The notes: a model not told the origin generated them from the letters alone. Positions 34,922-48,196 are shown, counted from the stretch's first letter. The stretch is DNA of 64,000 nt from Ulva prolifera (GCA_023078555.1 CM041199.1:7569315-7633314), one strand, 5' to 3'. A program made the numbers and translations.

Positions 34922-36005
34922 CTTGGTTTGACAAGCAGACTCGCCGAGTTGCAGAGCACGCTCCGGCGGACACGGCCAGCGACCACACGGCCAGCGACCA
35001 GCTCTACGGCCCCTCTCCATCGCCAGCCAATGAAACATCTCAAACACTCTCATGTCAAATGCACTATATCCCTCATTGAAACAACCTTGCTGTCAGCATG
35101 GTCGGAGTCGTCTGCGGTAAAGCCTACATGGTCGTGTGGAAAAGCACACGCATGTGTACGCATAGCACACCGGGCTGTGCGGCCACCAGCAGCCGGCGCT
35201 GCGCTTGCAACAGAAACTCAGGAAACAATTCGCAGGGAAGGGCTGCCGGCTGCACCCTCATAGGGTGTCAGCGGGCTCCCGCACGCATGGCGACGCCGGG
35301 CGGCCCAGCGCGATCGCCTCCTCACATCCACCTCAAGAAAACCCAGAAATCCGCGATTAAATGCAAAACAAGGACTCTCGCGCTGCATTGCGCGCGCGCA
35401 CTGCAAACATGCCCGCGAGGGCGCCGCGCTTCCACACCTGTAGCCAGATGGGTCACCCGGCCCCTTCCACCTGAGCCACTTCTAGCCCGGCCAGCAATAC
35501 CCTGATATTGACGCGCTACTCCATGATCTCGAGGAGGAATGTGGGGAATCCAATCCCGGCAATTGTGATTCTAGCTATCAGGGTGTATGCGGGGGAGTGT
35601 GCACAGCACGCTGCCGCTGCAGGCGCGGGGGCAAGGCTTCTCGCCCGCGGCCGGGCTTACCATGCGCTATGCTCAATGCAGCCACAGCACGCTGCCGGTG
35701 CGACGCACGTCCGCAACATCCGCCACTTCAGCGGCTACGCCACCCCATCTAGGGTCCGCCGAAACGGCAGCGCCGCAGCGGCATATGCGTCTGCAGACGC
35801 AGGAGCTCCAGCTGACGTGTGAATGCACCTCTGAGTCGTTTGGGGTGGCCAGCATCATGATTCGCAGCCGGTCGGGGGGCATTTAAGGTGGCCAGCATCG
35901 GTGCTGTGGGGTGGCCAGCATGCGCAGCATGCGCTGCAGCTGGAACCCCTAGGCTGCTCTCCACCTGCTGGGAGGTGCACGTGGGGAGAAATCCGCAGTG
36001 GGGGC

Positions 36006-38621
36006 CTAGGCATCGGCGATCACGACAGGCCCGGCGTCGCCGTCGCCGTCGCCGGCGGCCGCCGCGTCCGGGTCGGAGCACGGCCCGGCGTGCTGGTGCG
36101 TCGAAAAGAGGAGGGGGAACATGCCGAGCAGGCAGCCGATGGAGATGCCGACGACGGCGCCGAGGGACTTGGCGTCTGCATGCCGGCCCAGCACGTCCGC
36201 ATGTGGCGCGGAAGCGGAGCACTTGGATGCATGCATCAGGTACATGCATGTGGGTGCAGTTACAACGAACGACCAGGCAGAGAACCCAAAAACAATGGTG
36301 TGTCACGTGTACAGAGGGCGTTCAGCAGCAGTGGACATACGGCAGTGGCTGTCGGAACGCAGGCACCACAACCTGCCTGCAGGCCGCGGCTGCCTGAAAT
36401 TTACAGCCACGCGCTGAGCTTGCTGGAGGATAACGGAGAGCTTCAGGCTGCAGGATTCAGTCGGGAAATGAGGCTGGATGACTGTGTATTGCTCTCAAAA
36501 CATGGTGACGAGGGCAAGTGGTAGGTAAAGGGAAGGTGACGGGACGGTGGAGCGGGCAGGCTCTGAGCAGGTGGAGGAGCGCAGGTGGTGAAAGGGCGGC
36601 GCACAGGAGACGGGGGCGCTGTGGGCCTGGGCGGTGGAGAACCTGGGCATGCGGCCGTACTTGAAGACCCGCGCGCGGCTCTCAATCGAGTCGGCACAGA
36701 AGATCCCTGCACCACAGTCCGGACGCCATGTGCATGCGGCCGCGCCGGTGTTGCGGGGTCAATAGCGGCGAGGCGGGCAGCACCGCGACACCAGCAAGCA
36801 GCGTGAGAACACAACCACCCACACGCATGCGGTCGTGCCGGTGTGGACAGCGGCGAAGACTGGCGGTGAGCACCGACGGCCCCATACGCGCATCGAGCGC
36901 ATGCGTATTCCACCGACGACAAGAACCGACGGCCCGGCAGACGTGAGGCGGTGCCGATACAGATATTCCCAGGCCGTCCGGAGATGCCCAAGACATCAGT
37001 ATGCACACAAGCAGCAGCTCGCAGCGCGGCTGGGGGGGACCTGGCAGTGCTTGCAGCGGGTAAGTGCTGCACGAGGATACGGCTAAGTAAATACAGATGA
37101 CTGTGCTTTACTTTGCAAGGTCACTCGATCATCAATCAATCCATGATACGCATCGCTGGTGTCGACTCTGGAAGAGGAGCTTTACGCACCCCTTTGTGAT
37201 TGCAAATCAAGCATGGCCCAGACCAGGGCTGACATAAAGTGGTTCCGGTCAGCTGCAGCTGCAGCAAGTAGTGGTGGAATGCAGGAGCATGGTTGCGGGC
37301 TGTAGGAGCGGCTGGCGGAGCAGCCTAGGAGAGTATGCAAGAGGGCAAAGCCAAGTCCACAGGGAAAGCCACAGTGCCAGCGAGCAGGACATGTTGATGC
37401 AAAGCCAGCTTCTCAAGCCTCCGCTGAGCCTCCGGACCAATTGTGTCAGGGCAGGAGGGCGAGCGCCAGGCGCTGAGCACCATGGCAAGGCGGGAGAGGG
37501 CGTGCCTGCGATGTCCGAGATGAGGTTCCCGAATCCGGCTGCTGCCATTGTGCTGAGGCAGAAGGCTGTGCCGAGAGAGGCATCGATGTAGTCCCCAGCG
37601 ACAATCTGCAGAGGAGCACTGTCGACTGCCAGCGGGACTACACGTTCGGGCCTGTGCTGATGCTTCAGGCGACTGCGATTGGAAGCAGCATGGTGACAGG
37701 CATGGTGCAAAGGTTTAAAAACGTGGCAATTGCTCAGGTGTGAATGTGATGGTGCTGCGACAGGATGGCTTGTGCGCATGCGGTCTGTGTCACAAGGGCA
37801 TGCTCTGGAGATGGCTGGGTCAGGGCCCGATTGACTGGCGCACCATGATGAGGTTGTCAAGAAAACCAAAGCCAACGAATGGAATTGCACTTGCGCTAAA
37901 TACACGAGTGAGCTGCTCGCGCGTGAGAGGCTGGTCCTTGGTATGTGCTTCTGTAGCAACTGGCTGGGCTTGTGAGGCCTGTGCATGTGCCTTCAGAGCA
38001 ACCTCGAACTCACCTCTGCAGACACATGGCGTAACTCAAAACCCAAAATTGTGGCACGGATCAGTTCACACTGCTTCTTGGCATTAGCTTTCGCCCGGAT
38101 ACAAAGCTGGGCTACATAACGACCACGCCGTCATACACGGAGACCTAGGAGAATGAGAGTAGTCACATTTGGTAATATGACGGCTCCCAGTCGCCGAGGG
38201 AGCTGGCTGCTCCGATAGATGGGGAATGATCAGCAACAGTGCTCGGCTACCTGCCAGCGGCAGCCAACCCGACCACAGTAACCGGCACGCACAGCTGCAG
38301 TACGCCATCGTTGTTATAGTCAGCGTGACGGAGGAGCGTGCTTATGTACTTCACGTTCCCCGGTGATTCCATGTCTTGAGTAAGGGCATGCAGCACTTTC
38401 ATCCGCAGTGTTTCAGGCAGAGCTGCGATGTCAGCGCTTGCTTTGTCTGCATCCCGCCTGAACTCCTCGGAGATGACAGATGCTAAACTGCTGGACTGTG
38501 CAGATGAAGACTTGCAGAATGCGCGCTTGACGCCGTGGTGACGCAAGCTGTCTACGACCTGCGGGAACGTGGTAGCCGGAAGCCCTTCACGCAAGATGAC
38601 GGAGAGTGCACGTCTAATCAT
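36006..38621 (-). CDS. TMEM65-type mitochondrial membrane protein with an EF-hand
   Basis: Five exons (38293-38621, 37844-38015, 37506-37605, 36605-36706, 36006-36175) join in phase to a complete 290-residue protein. The start MIRRALSVILREG is Arg-rich like a mitochondrial presequence. Residues about 100-111 form a canonical EF-hand loop, DYNNDGVLQLGE, spanning an intron. The TMEM65 domain follows: FVGFGFLDNLIM, IVAGDYIDASLG, STMAAAGFGNLISDIAG, a segment matching the helix before the last span, and the signature GAVVGISIGCLLGMFPLLF. Human TMEM65 is a mitochondrial inner-membrane protein recently linked to sodium-dependent calcium efflux; a calcium-binding extension would fit such a role (inference). 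Donors include GTGCGT, GTGCGC twice, and one GC donor (GCACGC after 37506). Confidence 0.92.
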
Positions 38622-39961
38622 GCTACAGTAGCATATGTTACGAGATTGCTCAGGATATTCGATGGAGCTCAAACAGCCCTCATTTACGACGAATGTCACG
38701 AGTGCCAGATCCTCATCAGATTATCGAACAGGTCTCACGACTCAGCCTACCTAAATAACTAGCCGCTGATGATAGCAGCTTTCTGCTGGATGTCTGTGTC
38801 TGTCATGCCCCCGCGCATGTTTATCGAACCCGGTCGAGTGCAAGTGCTGATTTGTGACAGCGATCGCTATCGATGGGCCCCAAAACGGCGCAGAAAAGTC
38901 CTGCATCATCGTCGTTCGTAGCTGCCACAAACGCGAGCACATTTGCGTCATCTCGACATGGCTCGACCATAGACAATTATCTCCGGGGCCTCACCTTCAG
39001 AGCTTGAGCAGCCTGAGACCACTCTGCATGCCCATGTTCACGATGCCAGCACTATGCCTATCTCGAGATAGCTATGTCTGCGTTGACGGCACCCACGAAG
39101 CCTCAACTCACAACAGGCCATGTTGGCATGTGCAGTGCTCATGAGCTCTGCCTCAGCATTGGCTTGTGCCAGTGTTTCCATATGGAACATTTTTTTTTCA
39201 TTACAACTGTTCTGAAAGTTCCAGAGTGTACGTGCAGTGAGTGGGAGGCAGTTGTGGGTGCAGCACGATGCTTGATTATTGGGGAGCCAAGGCCCTAGTC
39301 ATCTGTGTGCTAGACGGCAGATAGGATGAGGCTGCACGGGGCCTGCCACTGATGTCCGTATGTCATTGCACAATACATGGTGCTGCCCTGGTCATGGTGC
39401 AATTGTACAGAAGGAGATTTCTGGGATGTGATGTAACCCCGACAGCAGGAGTGCGGCGTCCAGTCTAGGCGGCGCAAGTCAAACGAACACACCCCGGCCC
39501 GGAAACTGGCCGGGCATGTCCCCGATTGTGTGCGGACACCGCACGTACTTCTGCAGCTGATGTGGCACCCGGGTATATGCGGCGCATCTGCTGCCAAGTG
39601 CAATGCATCCTTGAGAATGCGGAATAAGCGAGTCCTGACAGCGACACATCCATGTTCTTGCAATTACTCAGTGTCGTGAACACGGGGCCCTACAGGAGCA
39701 GCTCCGCAACAATTGTAATTGAACTTAAGTACAATCCTCAGGCCCAGACCCAGCCTGGGGGCGGCACCACCTCCCAGCGCACCTCAGACACGCCACAGCA
39801 TGCTCTGCCACGCAAAGCACAGGCTCACGTGAGCCGCAAGGGGCTCAGAAACCAGCCACAAATGAGTGGATATCCAGCAACGACGCGGCTGCTATTGCTG
39901 CCCCTTTGGACCCTCGCTTTTGCCCAACAACAGCAGCCGCCACAAAAGTTGAAAAGCATGT
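38622..39961. other. Region without a recognised gene
   Basis: Upstream of the TMEM65-type gene and downstream of the cysteine-rich gene, both on the minus strand, so it should hold a 3' end and a promoter. I see no further exon and no nameable site. Confidence 0.4.
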
Positions 39962-40678
39962 TCACAACCCGATGCCGCCCGCGGCATACGCATGGAGCAG
40001 CCCCACCGCCACACCGACAGCCACAGCATGCAGCGCCGCAGTGCGCCCGGCTCGCCCGCGCCCCTCCGCGCCGTTTGACTCCGCCCCCGCCGGCACCAGC
40101 GCCACCCCGGCGGCTGCCTCCGGCGCCACGCTGTCTCTCGACCCTGTCACAGCCCCCAGAGAGCCGTCCGCGAACGTCGGCACGCCGTCCACGCAGCAGA
40201 CCTCGTGGCCGTCCACCGCCCACCAGCACGCATCCCCTCCGGTGCCGTTTGCGGCAATCGCGGCGATTGTCACGCAGTCCGCGATCCGGCAGAAGAGGGG
40301 ACCCATGGTCACGAGATCCTCCCGTGCCCCCTGGAACTCCACCGTCTCCACGTAGCCACAAATCATCTCGTACGGCCGGCAGCCTGCTGACCGCACCTCT
40401 GGACACCAGTTGGGGCAATTGCCAGTGACGTTGCACGCCGCGCACTCGCCGCCGAACAGGGTGTGTTCGTAGCAGTCCCGCACGATGGCGGGGCCGGTGT
40501 CATTGGCGGTCGGCGGCGGGATGCAGTCCACGTCGGGGCCCTCGGAGACGGTGCAGGGTGCCCGGCAGAGGCGATCGCCGCAGAGGGGCGCAAGTAGGGA
40601 CTCCGCATCTGCGCATGCGGCGGAGGCTCCTGCACGGCACCGGCACGAGCTGTTGCATGCACTGCGGATTGGGCTGGG
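39962..40678 (-). CDS. Cysteine-rich secreted or GPI-anchored glycoprotein (start unresolved)
   Basis: One long exon, open for 238 codons after a possible acceptor at 40679. It encodes 20 cysteines in about 165 residues (for example CNSSCRC, CEC-like pairs and HEVCCVDG) and four N-glycosylation sequons (NSS, NDT, NVT, NGT). It then has an Ala/Gly-rich linker and a C-terminal hydrophobic end, AALHAVAVGVAVGLLHAYAA, as in GPI-anchor signals. Just upstream, in another frame, lies a signal-peptide-like stretch, WLLLRHVLAIVLCC. The two frames are separated by a run of 30 C residues (40711-40740) and would be continuous if the true run were 31 or 28, so the homopolymer length or an intron decides the N-terminus. 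I do not recognise the cysteine pattern. Confidence 0.6.
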   Translation of the reverse strand, partial: PSPIRSACNSSCRCRAGASAACADAESLLAPLCGDRLCRAPCTVSEGPDVDCIPPPTANDTGPAIVRDCYEHTLFGGECAACNVTGNCPNWCPEVRSAGCRPYEMICGYVETVEFQGAREDLVTMGPLFCRIADCVTIAAIAANGTGGDACWWAVDGHEVCCVDGVPTFADGSLGAVTGSRDSVAPEAAAGVALVPAGAESNGAEGRGRAGRTAALHAVAVGVAVGLLHAYAAGGIGL

Positions 40679-40708
40679 CTGTGGATTGCACGAAGGTGCA
40701 ACGCACGG

Positions 40709-40742
<34 letters not shown>

Positions 40743-43700
40743 GGGAGCATGATGAGCTGGATGTGCATGTAGCGGCAGGTTGTGCGCTGCATTGATAGGT
40801 GCAGCACAGCACTATAGCTAGAACATGGCGCAACAGCAGCCACTGTAGAGATATGGGGCTATGGCACGTCCTCGTTTGAGTGCGGTGGGGAGGCCTGGCG
40901 CGATGACGTGACGGCGGCGCCGCATAGGTGAAATGGTAGCTGCTCGGAGGTGCGGATTTCAAGCTTAAGCCTTCGCATGCCGCTGTGACTGTATCCTTCG
41001 CGCGCACGGCCAGAGTTCACAGAGGGCCCTTGCAAGATGCCGTTGTCAGAGACTGCTCGAACATATATATGAGTATTCTGAACACAGGCAAGATTCCATC
41101 TCGCCGCGCTCGATATGTGCGGCGTCTACAGGTGCACAGGCTGCTGGGCTCGGTAACGCAGCGCATGTCGACTACTACGAGGTCGCGCAACGCGGGGTAG
41201 GTGCTTAGCGTGTGACCATGATGCATGCCCTGATGACTCACTTCGCGTCGAACTCCCTAGCAGCTGTCGACAGCCTGTCGTACCTAAGAGCATCGACAGG
41301 GCGAACCGCCCCAGCACATCGACCCGAACCATCCGAACTCCTTAGTCTTCAGCACCACGCGCTTTGGACTCCTAGGCGGATGTAGAAACGTCTGCGAGGC
41401 GTATGAACTTGTATGAGGGGTGCGGCTGCCAGCGGCTGGGAGCTACCCCGGGTAATGCTAGGGCTATGTGGTTGCCAGCCTGAGTGGCTGAGGGCTGCAG
41501 TGACAGCTGGCCAAGACACGGCGTTACCGCGCACTGGTGGCCCGGCCTATGCTGCAGAATCCTCACGAAATGTATGATAACCTGGTTCGACGCTGCGCCT
41601 GACGCAGATTCAGCGTCCCGATGCACTGTGCTGCTTGGGAGCTCGTTGAGTCGACGTCTGGCTGACAGCGGACATCGAGCGCTTGACGGTAAACCCAGGT
41701 GGACGTCCTCGTGTGAACAAACAGCGAGTGAAGCGTGTTGCGTAGCAAGCTGCTGAAATGTTTCGGAAAAAACCATGGCCTCGGCACGATCGATGCGGAT
41801 GGTCCCCGGACAGCATGCAGCATCGAGCTGTCGCAAGATTGGCCGTGGGGGACGGTGGTGCATGGTGTTGTTCGGATTCCTGCGGTTTTCCATTCGTAAT
41901 CCTACGCACAGGTGGACGTGTGCCGTAATGTCGTCGGGTCGGCAGCTGCGTCGGTACATGCATGATGCATTGCGGCCTCGGTATTGCGGGATTGCTTCAT
42001 GACGTCATTGTGAGCAAGGTGCGAGGCATCTGTGGCAGTGGCCAAGAGCAACAACCGTGAACGGCCTCTAGTCCCCGGGGCCCCGCGGGGCCATGCTTGT
42101 GGCGCTCCAGCTGGATCCAGGTCAGCAATGTCCATATTTCACACGATATGTGCTGTCTCGACATGTTCGACTCTGCTCTACAATCTGCAAGCAAGCGGCT
42201 CCATGGAGCTCCATTGCTGCTCCCACGGGGCACTAGAAGTAGATGTGCTGTGCACACGTGCAGCGACCACGTTAGTGCGGTCCATCGCTGTTGAAAGGAA
42301 CCACGAGGCAGTGGCCTGCAGCGGGTGCTGCATAAGACCTGTGTCCATTGGTCCCAATTGGCCCAGGTTGCAGGAGTGGCCCATCTGCCAGAGAGCGCTT
42401 CATACACTTGATACACCTTGACAGAGATATTTCATTAGCTACAGAGCAACAGCTGTATATGTTACGCGTGGAAGTTGCTGCCAAGTGCGGTACAGCAGTC
42501 TCTGCCGGTGCAAGGAAACTTGAGCTGGCTGTGATGTCCCGCACCGCTCCACTGCCGGCAGATTGCCTCTGTACTCGCAGCTGTAAACAATGGTAGGTCA
42601 GGTATTACAGAGAGGTTGTGTTTGAGATCTCGCTCTCAGGTGTGACCGTTTTGCTCGCGCAGTGTGAGCACCAGAACTTTGCGCACACAGCCATGTACTC
42701 ACGGTGCTGCCAAAGCGCATCACAGCATATAAGACAACATATTGAAAGGCTGTTACTGTCACCTTTTGCGTGCCAGCAAGTGCTCTGCCATAGGAATACA
42801 ACAGAGTGAAATGCACTCACAAAGAGGGGCGCCTGCAGCCACCTGACCCACATGTTGTTTATACCTGATAGCTCAACTCATTTTTCATTCGGGCAAAGCA
42901 AGGTGTCGGTCACGCTGATGGCAGCCGTGCGACAGCTCTGCCGTGAGATCACTTCATCGCCGCTTGCAGGGCGGCCGTTCTCCCCTGCACACCAAGCTAC
43001 TGGGCATATACGGCAAATTGCCTTTCAAATGTCGATGTCGCGCGCTGCCCTTGCGTGCAGCCTTGTGGCCGTAACGTCTACATCGAGCGGCCTGATGGAA
43101 GCGCTGTTCATTCACACAGCCACGTCAGTCCAGCGAGCACGCTCAATGCATATGCCGAGGCGGCATGCTCTGCTTGAACTCAACGCCATGGGTAGACACC
43201 AGCGTGTTGACACAGCGCGCGAGATGGGCGGTGGTCATGGTGGTCTTCCGGTTTACGTGGGCTGTAGACAAGCTGTGAATACCTCATACACTGCTGGAGA
43301 CACGCCGCTGATGTCATGGAGGTCACAAAGCGCGACGGTTGCAACAACAATGCTGTGTGCTGACCTGGCCGTTGAAAGATTCGGCTGCGGTGTGTCGGCA
43401 ATAATATCACCATGCGTGGCAAGCGCGGCATGCCTTGACCAGTGCAATGTACGGCCCGATGCGTGCCGATCATCACCCCGCACGCTTGTTGGCTGCAAGG
43501 AAGTCAACCTGCATCAGCGCACAATGTGCATACTGGCATGCACGACGATCGTCACCCCATTGTGGCTGCGCCACAGTTGCAACATACAGTCGTGATTCTG
43601 TATTTTGGCCTTTAGAAGCAGACATATCATGTACATCTTACATTCGGACTTCTACAGAATCATTTGAACGTGTATTCGCAGTCATGCCACCAAACCGGCA

Positions 43701-44169
43701 TGTTAGCCTCTCTCGCTGCAGCTGAAGTCACGGCGCTGGTCTTGACGACTGAGGCCGTGGTGCTGGGTGTGAAAGGGAACAGTCTCAACAAGCAAGATGA
43801 CTAGTTAGGGAACTCTGAACATGGGTCTGCTGCACAGTCCTTTCCGAGCCTGGCGTCAGCGCCAGATGGAGCAACACACGCTGACACACCAACTACCGCT
43901 CGAAAGTAATTACAAAATCCCTCACAGCGAAGCCTCTGGTATGACAGTGTGCGCCTCGGAGCTGAGCTTGGCCAACATGGCATGGCTTGCATCCATTGCA
44001 TGATTCCTGCTGCCTGGCCTGCTCTAAATGCCACAGAAAATCTCATCGCAGCTCTCATACGCATTTTCGGCGCGAGCGCGTTCTGCCATCACGCTGCTGC
44101 CGCTGTCGTTGCGACCATCACTGAGGCGGTTGCTGCGATCTGCTGCAGCTGCTGTAGGTGTCACGAGCG
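40679..44169. other. Region without a recognised gene
   Basis: Includes the 30-nt G tract at 40711-40740 and the unresolved 5' part of the cysteine-rich gene. A 247-codon plus-strand frame (42852-43595) and several minus-strand frames are open but show no domain, no conserved motif and no convincing splice partners. Confidence 0.4.
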
Positions 44170-46125
44170 TTACTGCTGCTGCAGCTGCAGCAGCACCAAA
44201 ACATGCAAAAGCTGCATGTGCAGGTTCTCATGTTGCTGCTCCAGTTGCCGCTGCAGTTGCTGCTGCTGTTGCACCTCCCGTTGCTGCTGCCGCTCTCGGG
44301 ACGCAGCATCGTGCAACATCTCTGCCTGGAACGTCTGCATCACTACAGGGCTCAACGACAGACCTCGCTGTAGCACAGGCCGTGTTCTCTCAGTGCCGTC
44401 AAAGGTCTCATGAATGGGCTCTTCTGCATCACTTGTCCTCTCTCGTCTGGTCTGTATGGATGGGCCGACAGCCCGACACTCCAGCTGCTGGCAGCTCTGG
44501 GATATGCCCTGTTGGGCTGGCAGCTGCACTGCGTGCTCGGGGCTCACCGGGGATTGTGGAATGGTCTGCTTGCACGCAGTGGTGCCAGCCGCAGCAGCTC
44601 TCTGTTGTTTGACAGCCTTGCCCGGCCGAGCCAGGGGCTCCCGTGGCCGTTTGAGGGGCGCGGCAGACGTGCCTTGCACCTCTTGCTGCTGCCGAGGCAA
44701 TGCACACGGAGCGAGTGCAGCACACCGACTCACCTCTTCTGGCGGCGGTGACGTCTCTGTTAGATCCTGCAGATCACTGCCTTGTCTGTTAGATAATATA
44801 TAATAAATAAACTTATAATGAATACATTGAAAAGTTGGATATATTACATCACTGCCCTCTCCTTTCGACAGCTGTACTGCACCCTGGTTACAGTGGACAG
44901 CACTCAGCCCTACACCCCCCACATGCTGAGACCCCAGCAGACAGCAGAAAGTGTAGAGATCGGGGGCCGTACTGCCGCGTGACAAGAATGAGCATCGCCA
45001 GGGCACCACCGCCGTCCATGATCGATATATTTCTTCTTGATTCTGCTAATTTGCACGCGCCCGATCTCGTAATCTCTCGCAAACGGTGATGACCTGATCC
45101 AGCGCTCAGCCTCCCGACCATCAGTATTTCTGGTTACGCACAGCCTGCTGTAGATGTGCTCTTGCACATCTGCACACAGAACTGAGGATCACGAACAGCT
45201 CGGTTTGACAGTGTAGCAAAACCGTAGCACCCGCAGCATCATGCCGGCTGTGCTACTGGGTTGCACACAGCGCATGCTGCTTGCGGCAATCAGGCACAGG
45301 ACACGCGAGCGCACAGCAACGTCACTAGCACAACCCACCAGCACACAGCATGTTGGAAACCGCACAGCGTATGATGGTTGCTGGCTTGACTTGCAGCTTC
45401 AGGTATGAGACGACCACCCGAGTGATCTCGTCGCTGTATCTCCGCACGTTGTGCCCGTCCAGCTCTGCCGGGGCCGCCCCGGACACTGCAGTGACATGCT
45501 GCATCGGAAGGCTTGTGCTGTCCGTGCTGCGACTGTTGGGGCGTTGCAGAGGTGGGCCCTCCCGCTGCTCCTCGCCTGCCCTACAGGATGTTATAACATC
45601 TGACGCGCGACCTACAGAGATAGCAGCAGCGAGAGATAAGCGGCGCTGGTCCTGTGCGAGCTTCCACTCCACGTCGGCGTCCACTGTACAGCGGCCGGGC
45701 CCTGGATTATGCTTCCTCGCTGCTCTTACACACTCCGGCAAGTACCCGGCCGTGCACTCCTCGTCAATCTCGGACCCGGGTCGTGGGGAGGGGGATGAAT
45801 CTGCCACCCCATGCCCGACGTCTGCCTCTGGATCAGCAGATTCGCCGCATGATTCTGCGTCCGCGAGCAAAGGCGCGGTGGGCCACGGACCAGGGGCTCC
45901 CGCGTTCAGAATGAAGTTCATATGGCTGCCGATCGGGGCCAAGGGGGCCCTCTGTGGGTACGCCGCCGTCGCTGTCACCTGCCCCCTTGCTGGCAGTGTT
46001 GCGGCCGCAGCAGCCGTCGCCTGCGCAAGCACATTCTTTGCTACTCTCTCGTACTCTGGCCGCACAGCCCGTCCCATGCAGAGTATGGGTAACGATGCAC
46101 GTGGTACTCCTGGCCATGGTGACAA
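44170..46125 (-). CDS. Gln-rich coiled-coil protein (partial model)
   Basis: Exon 44170-44766 (199 codons with stop) follows a TGATCTGCAG acceptor and reads DLTETSPPPEEVSRC and onward, with a basic, Gln/Ala-rich middle (KRPREPLARPGKAVKQQR) and a C-terminal Gln-rich heptad region (ASRERQQQREVQQQQQLQRQ) that should form a coiled coil. It can join in phase 0 to an upstream exon ending at 45391 (YSDEITRVVVSYLKLQ); that frame stays open up to 46125. The upstream part is Ala/Pro-rich with an acidic Ser stretch. The start is not located, and the upper exon is less certain than the lower one. No family recognised; composition suits a nuclear or scaffold protein (inference). Confidence 0.45.
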
Positions 46126-48196
46126 CTCGTCGAGGAATCTGAATCACAGCTCAGTCTGTCATGCGCACTTACCACAAATTCAGTCTCAGTGTAGCCAGGT
46201 TAGGAATGCACGCGCGCGGGCTAAGGACAGTAGTCGGAGCTGCCTCGGTGCACCTGCTAGCGCTCCATGAGCCTGCAGCTGCAGCTGCTGCCCGCACTTA
46301 CCTGCAGCTGCATGAACTGCCCCGGATATGGTAGCAGCGCACCTGCCACTCTCCGCCTTCAAGGATCAACACGTCATCTTCACGCATCTGTAAATCTCTG
46401 AGCCGCTAGCGATGTTTCAGCAGAGCGTTTCAGGCGGGGCTGCATGCGCGCGTGGCGCTCCAGCAATTACAATTGGTGACGTTCTCGGGGACGTCTCTGC
46501 GTCGTCCAGGGCTGCCTTGTTCAGAGGACACACGACTGTAGACACACTAATACTCGATTCTCTTGTCTCTGAGGAAATGTCAAGTACCGTATCGCGAGCA
46601 AATGAACTGATTCCATCGATCGAGGCTGCACTGCGCATGCGTGGTCAAGAGATCTTGGTGACGTCGGCAAGACCACCCAAGCCGCACAGCACATATATCC
46701 GCATAAAAGTTAAAATGCCCTTGCACTGCGTCTACCATCAAATACTTATGCCGTAGACGACTACGGGCTCCAGGGGCACCGGACTTCGCGCTGTGCGCAT
46801 GCATTGATGCACATGTGACGCGTCGCTGACGCCTCTCTGTTTCGGCGCGAACGATGTCATTGAAATATTGTCGTGAATCACGAACCATCGCAATGCATGG
46901 CGATGGCCACGAGCTACCCCGCGGGGCCCCGGCTGCTCTCAGGAGTGCGGCTGCCAAGTCAAAAAAAGGCTGTGGCAGCTCGACAGAGGTGTGGCAGACA
47001 CCAGTGCAACAATTGCAAGGCCATGAAAAACAGTGCACTGACGGGGAGAGGGGTCCTGTGTGGCGCCGCTGACACTCACAGCGTCCGAGTCGCATGCATA
47101 GATTGTATGCATTCGATACATCAGTGGATAGCAGCTGCGAGTACGCAAACGCCTGGTCCAAGATCATGCCACATCATCGCCGCCTCATCCCCAAGTGCGT
47201 GATGAGTAGAGCGAATCTTGGTCAGTGGTTGTTTATGTACACCAGGGACAGCTTCCAACTCAGAGCCCCCCCCGTGCACAGTAGCTACGGTGGATCTGGC
47301 TCACCAGGATGTTCCATGGCAGTTCTGAAATGCTCGACTACACAAGTACTTGTGTATAAATGTTCGAAAGGGGTCGCATGCTGATAGGACACAGGAGGAG
47401 GACAGGAAACAAGGCCACCTGACGCCCTCGCGTGCGTGCACGCAGCTCCACCCGCGTGTGTGTTGGTGCTTGCTTGTGAAAGTCAGGGGTCGTGTTTTGG
47501 TCGTTAGGGGTCTTGGTTTCGGTTGCGATGTGGGGGCTGACTCAGTGGTGGTGCTCCTACAGTTCTCGCTGGTTTCGCAGTGCTTTCCGCTTCGGTTCGT
47601 TTATCCTTGCACATCAACACAGTTGGGGGCGAAAAAAAATAAAACTTTGTGTGCGCAGCTTGCAGTTGTGGCATGGGGTCAGTGGGCTGGGTCGGAGGTT
47701 GTGATCTTGCGAAGCTCACTGGCTCGGGTCATCTCGGCCTTCAACACAAGGTGCCCACTGCCCTTGTAACACTCCACGTTTGTAAAACAGCTCCATCCGT
47801 TACAAATACGGCCGCTCTCCACTGGCCGTGATCGCCCCTGCAGGCTGGCCCCAGGGCGCCGACACCGGTTCTACTCGCACTCTACATGCCGTCCGGAGCA
47901 ACGCCCACACACTCACGCAGCAAAAGCCGCTGCAGATCCGCCGCTCATGAACCCATGCATGCAGGCGCAGACCAGCTCCCGAGCTACCCCACAGTCTGCG
48001 CCTCTTACTCTCATACTCTGGCAGGCTGAAGGCCCAAACTCATCACAGCACACAGCACGCAGCGCGAAGCGCGCTGAACGGCGGCAGCGCGCCGGGGCGC
48101 GGCTCCTGCTGCAGCGGTGGCCCCCTGGGGCCGCGCAGTGGCGCCCTCAGGCCACTGTGGCGCGCGTCAGAGGCTCTCGGGTATCGGTGGGGCTGC
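46126..48196. other. Region without a confident gene
   Basis: A minus-strand frame at 46580-47167 (containing ELPQPFFDLAAALLRAAGAP) may be a further upstream exon of the Gln-rich gene. A plus-strand frame at 46412-46756 is an alternative. Neither is supported by splice pairing. The stretch 47440-47640 is GT-rich and resembles the short retroposons. Confidence 0.3.

Larger units (their letters stand above)
33674..36005. other. Region without a recognised gene
   Basis: Between gene F and the TMEM65-type gene. It holds three local repeats (34161-34240, 34669-34815, 34888-34921) and no exon I can support. Confidence 0.45.

Noticed and set aside
42852-43595. 247-codon plus-strand open frame
   Set aside because: No recognisable domain, no signal or membrane pattern, no splice partner; frames of this length occur by chance in this GC-rich DNA.
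46412-46756. 114-codon plus-strand open frame with protein-like composition
   Set aside because: A minus-strand frame over the same bases looks equally plausible, and neither has splice or homology support.
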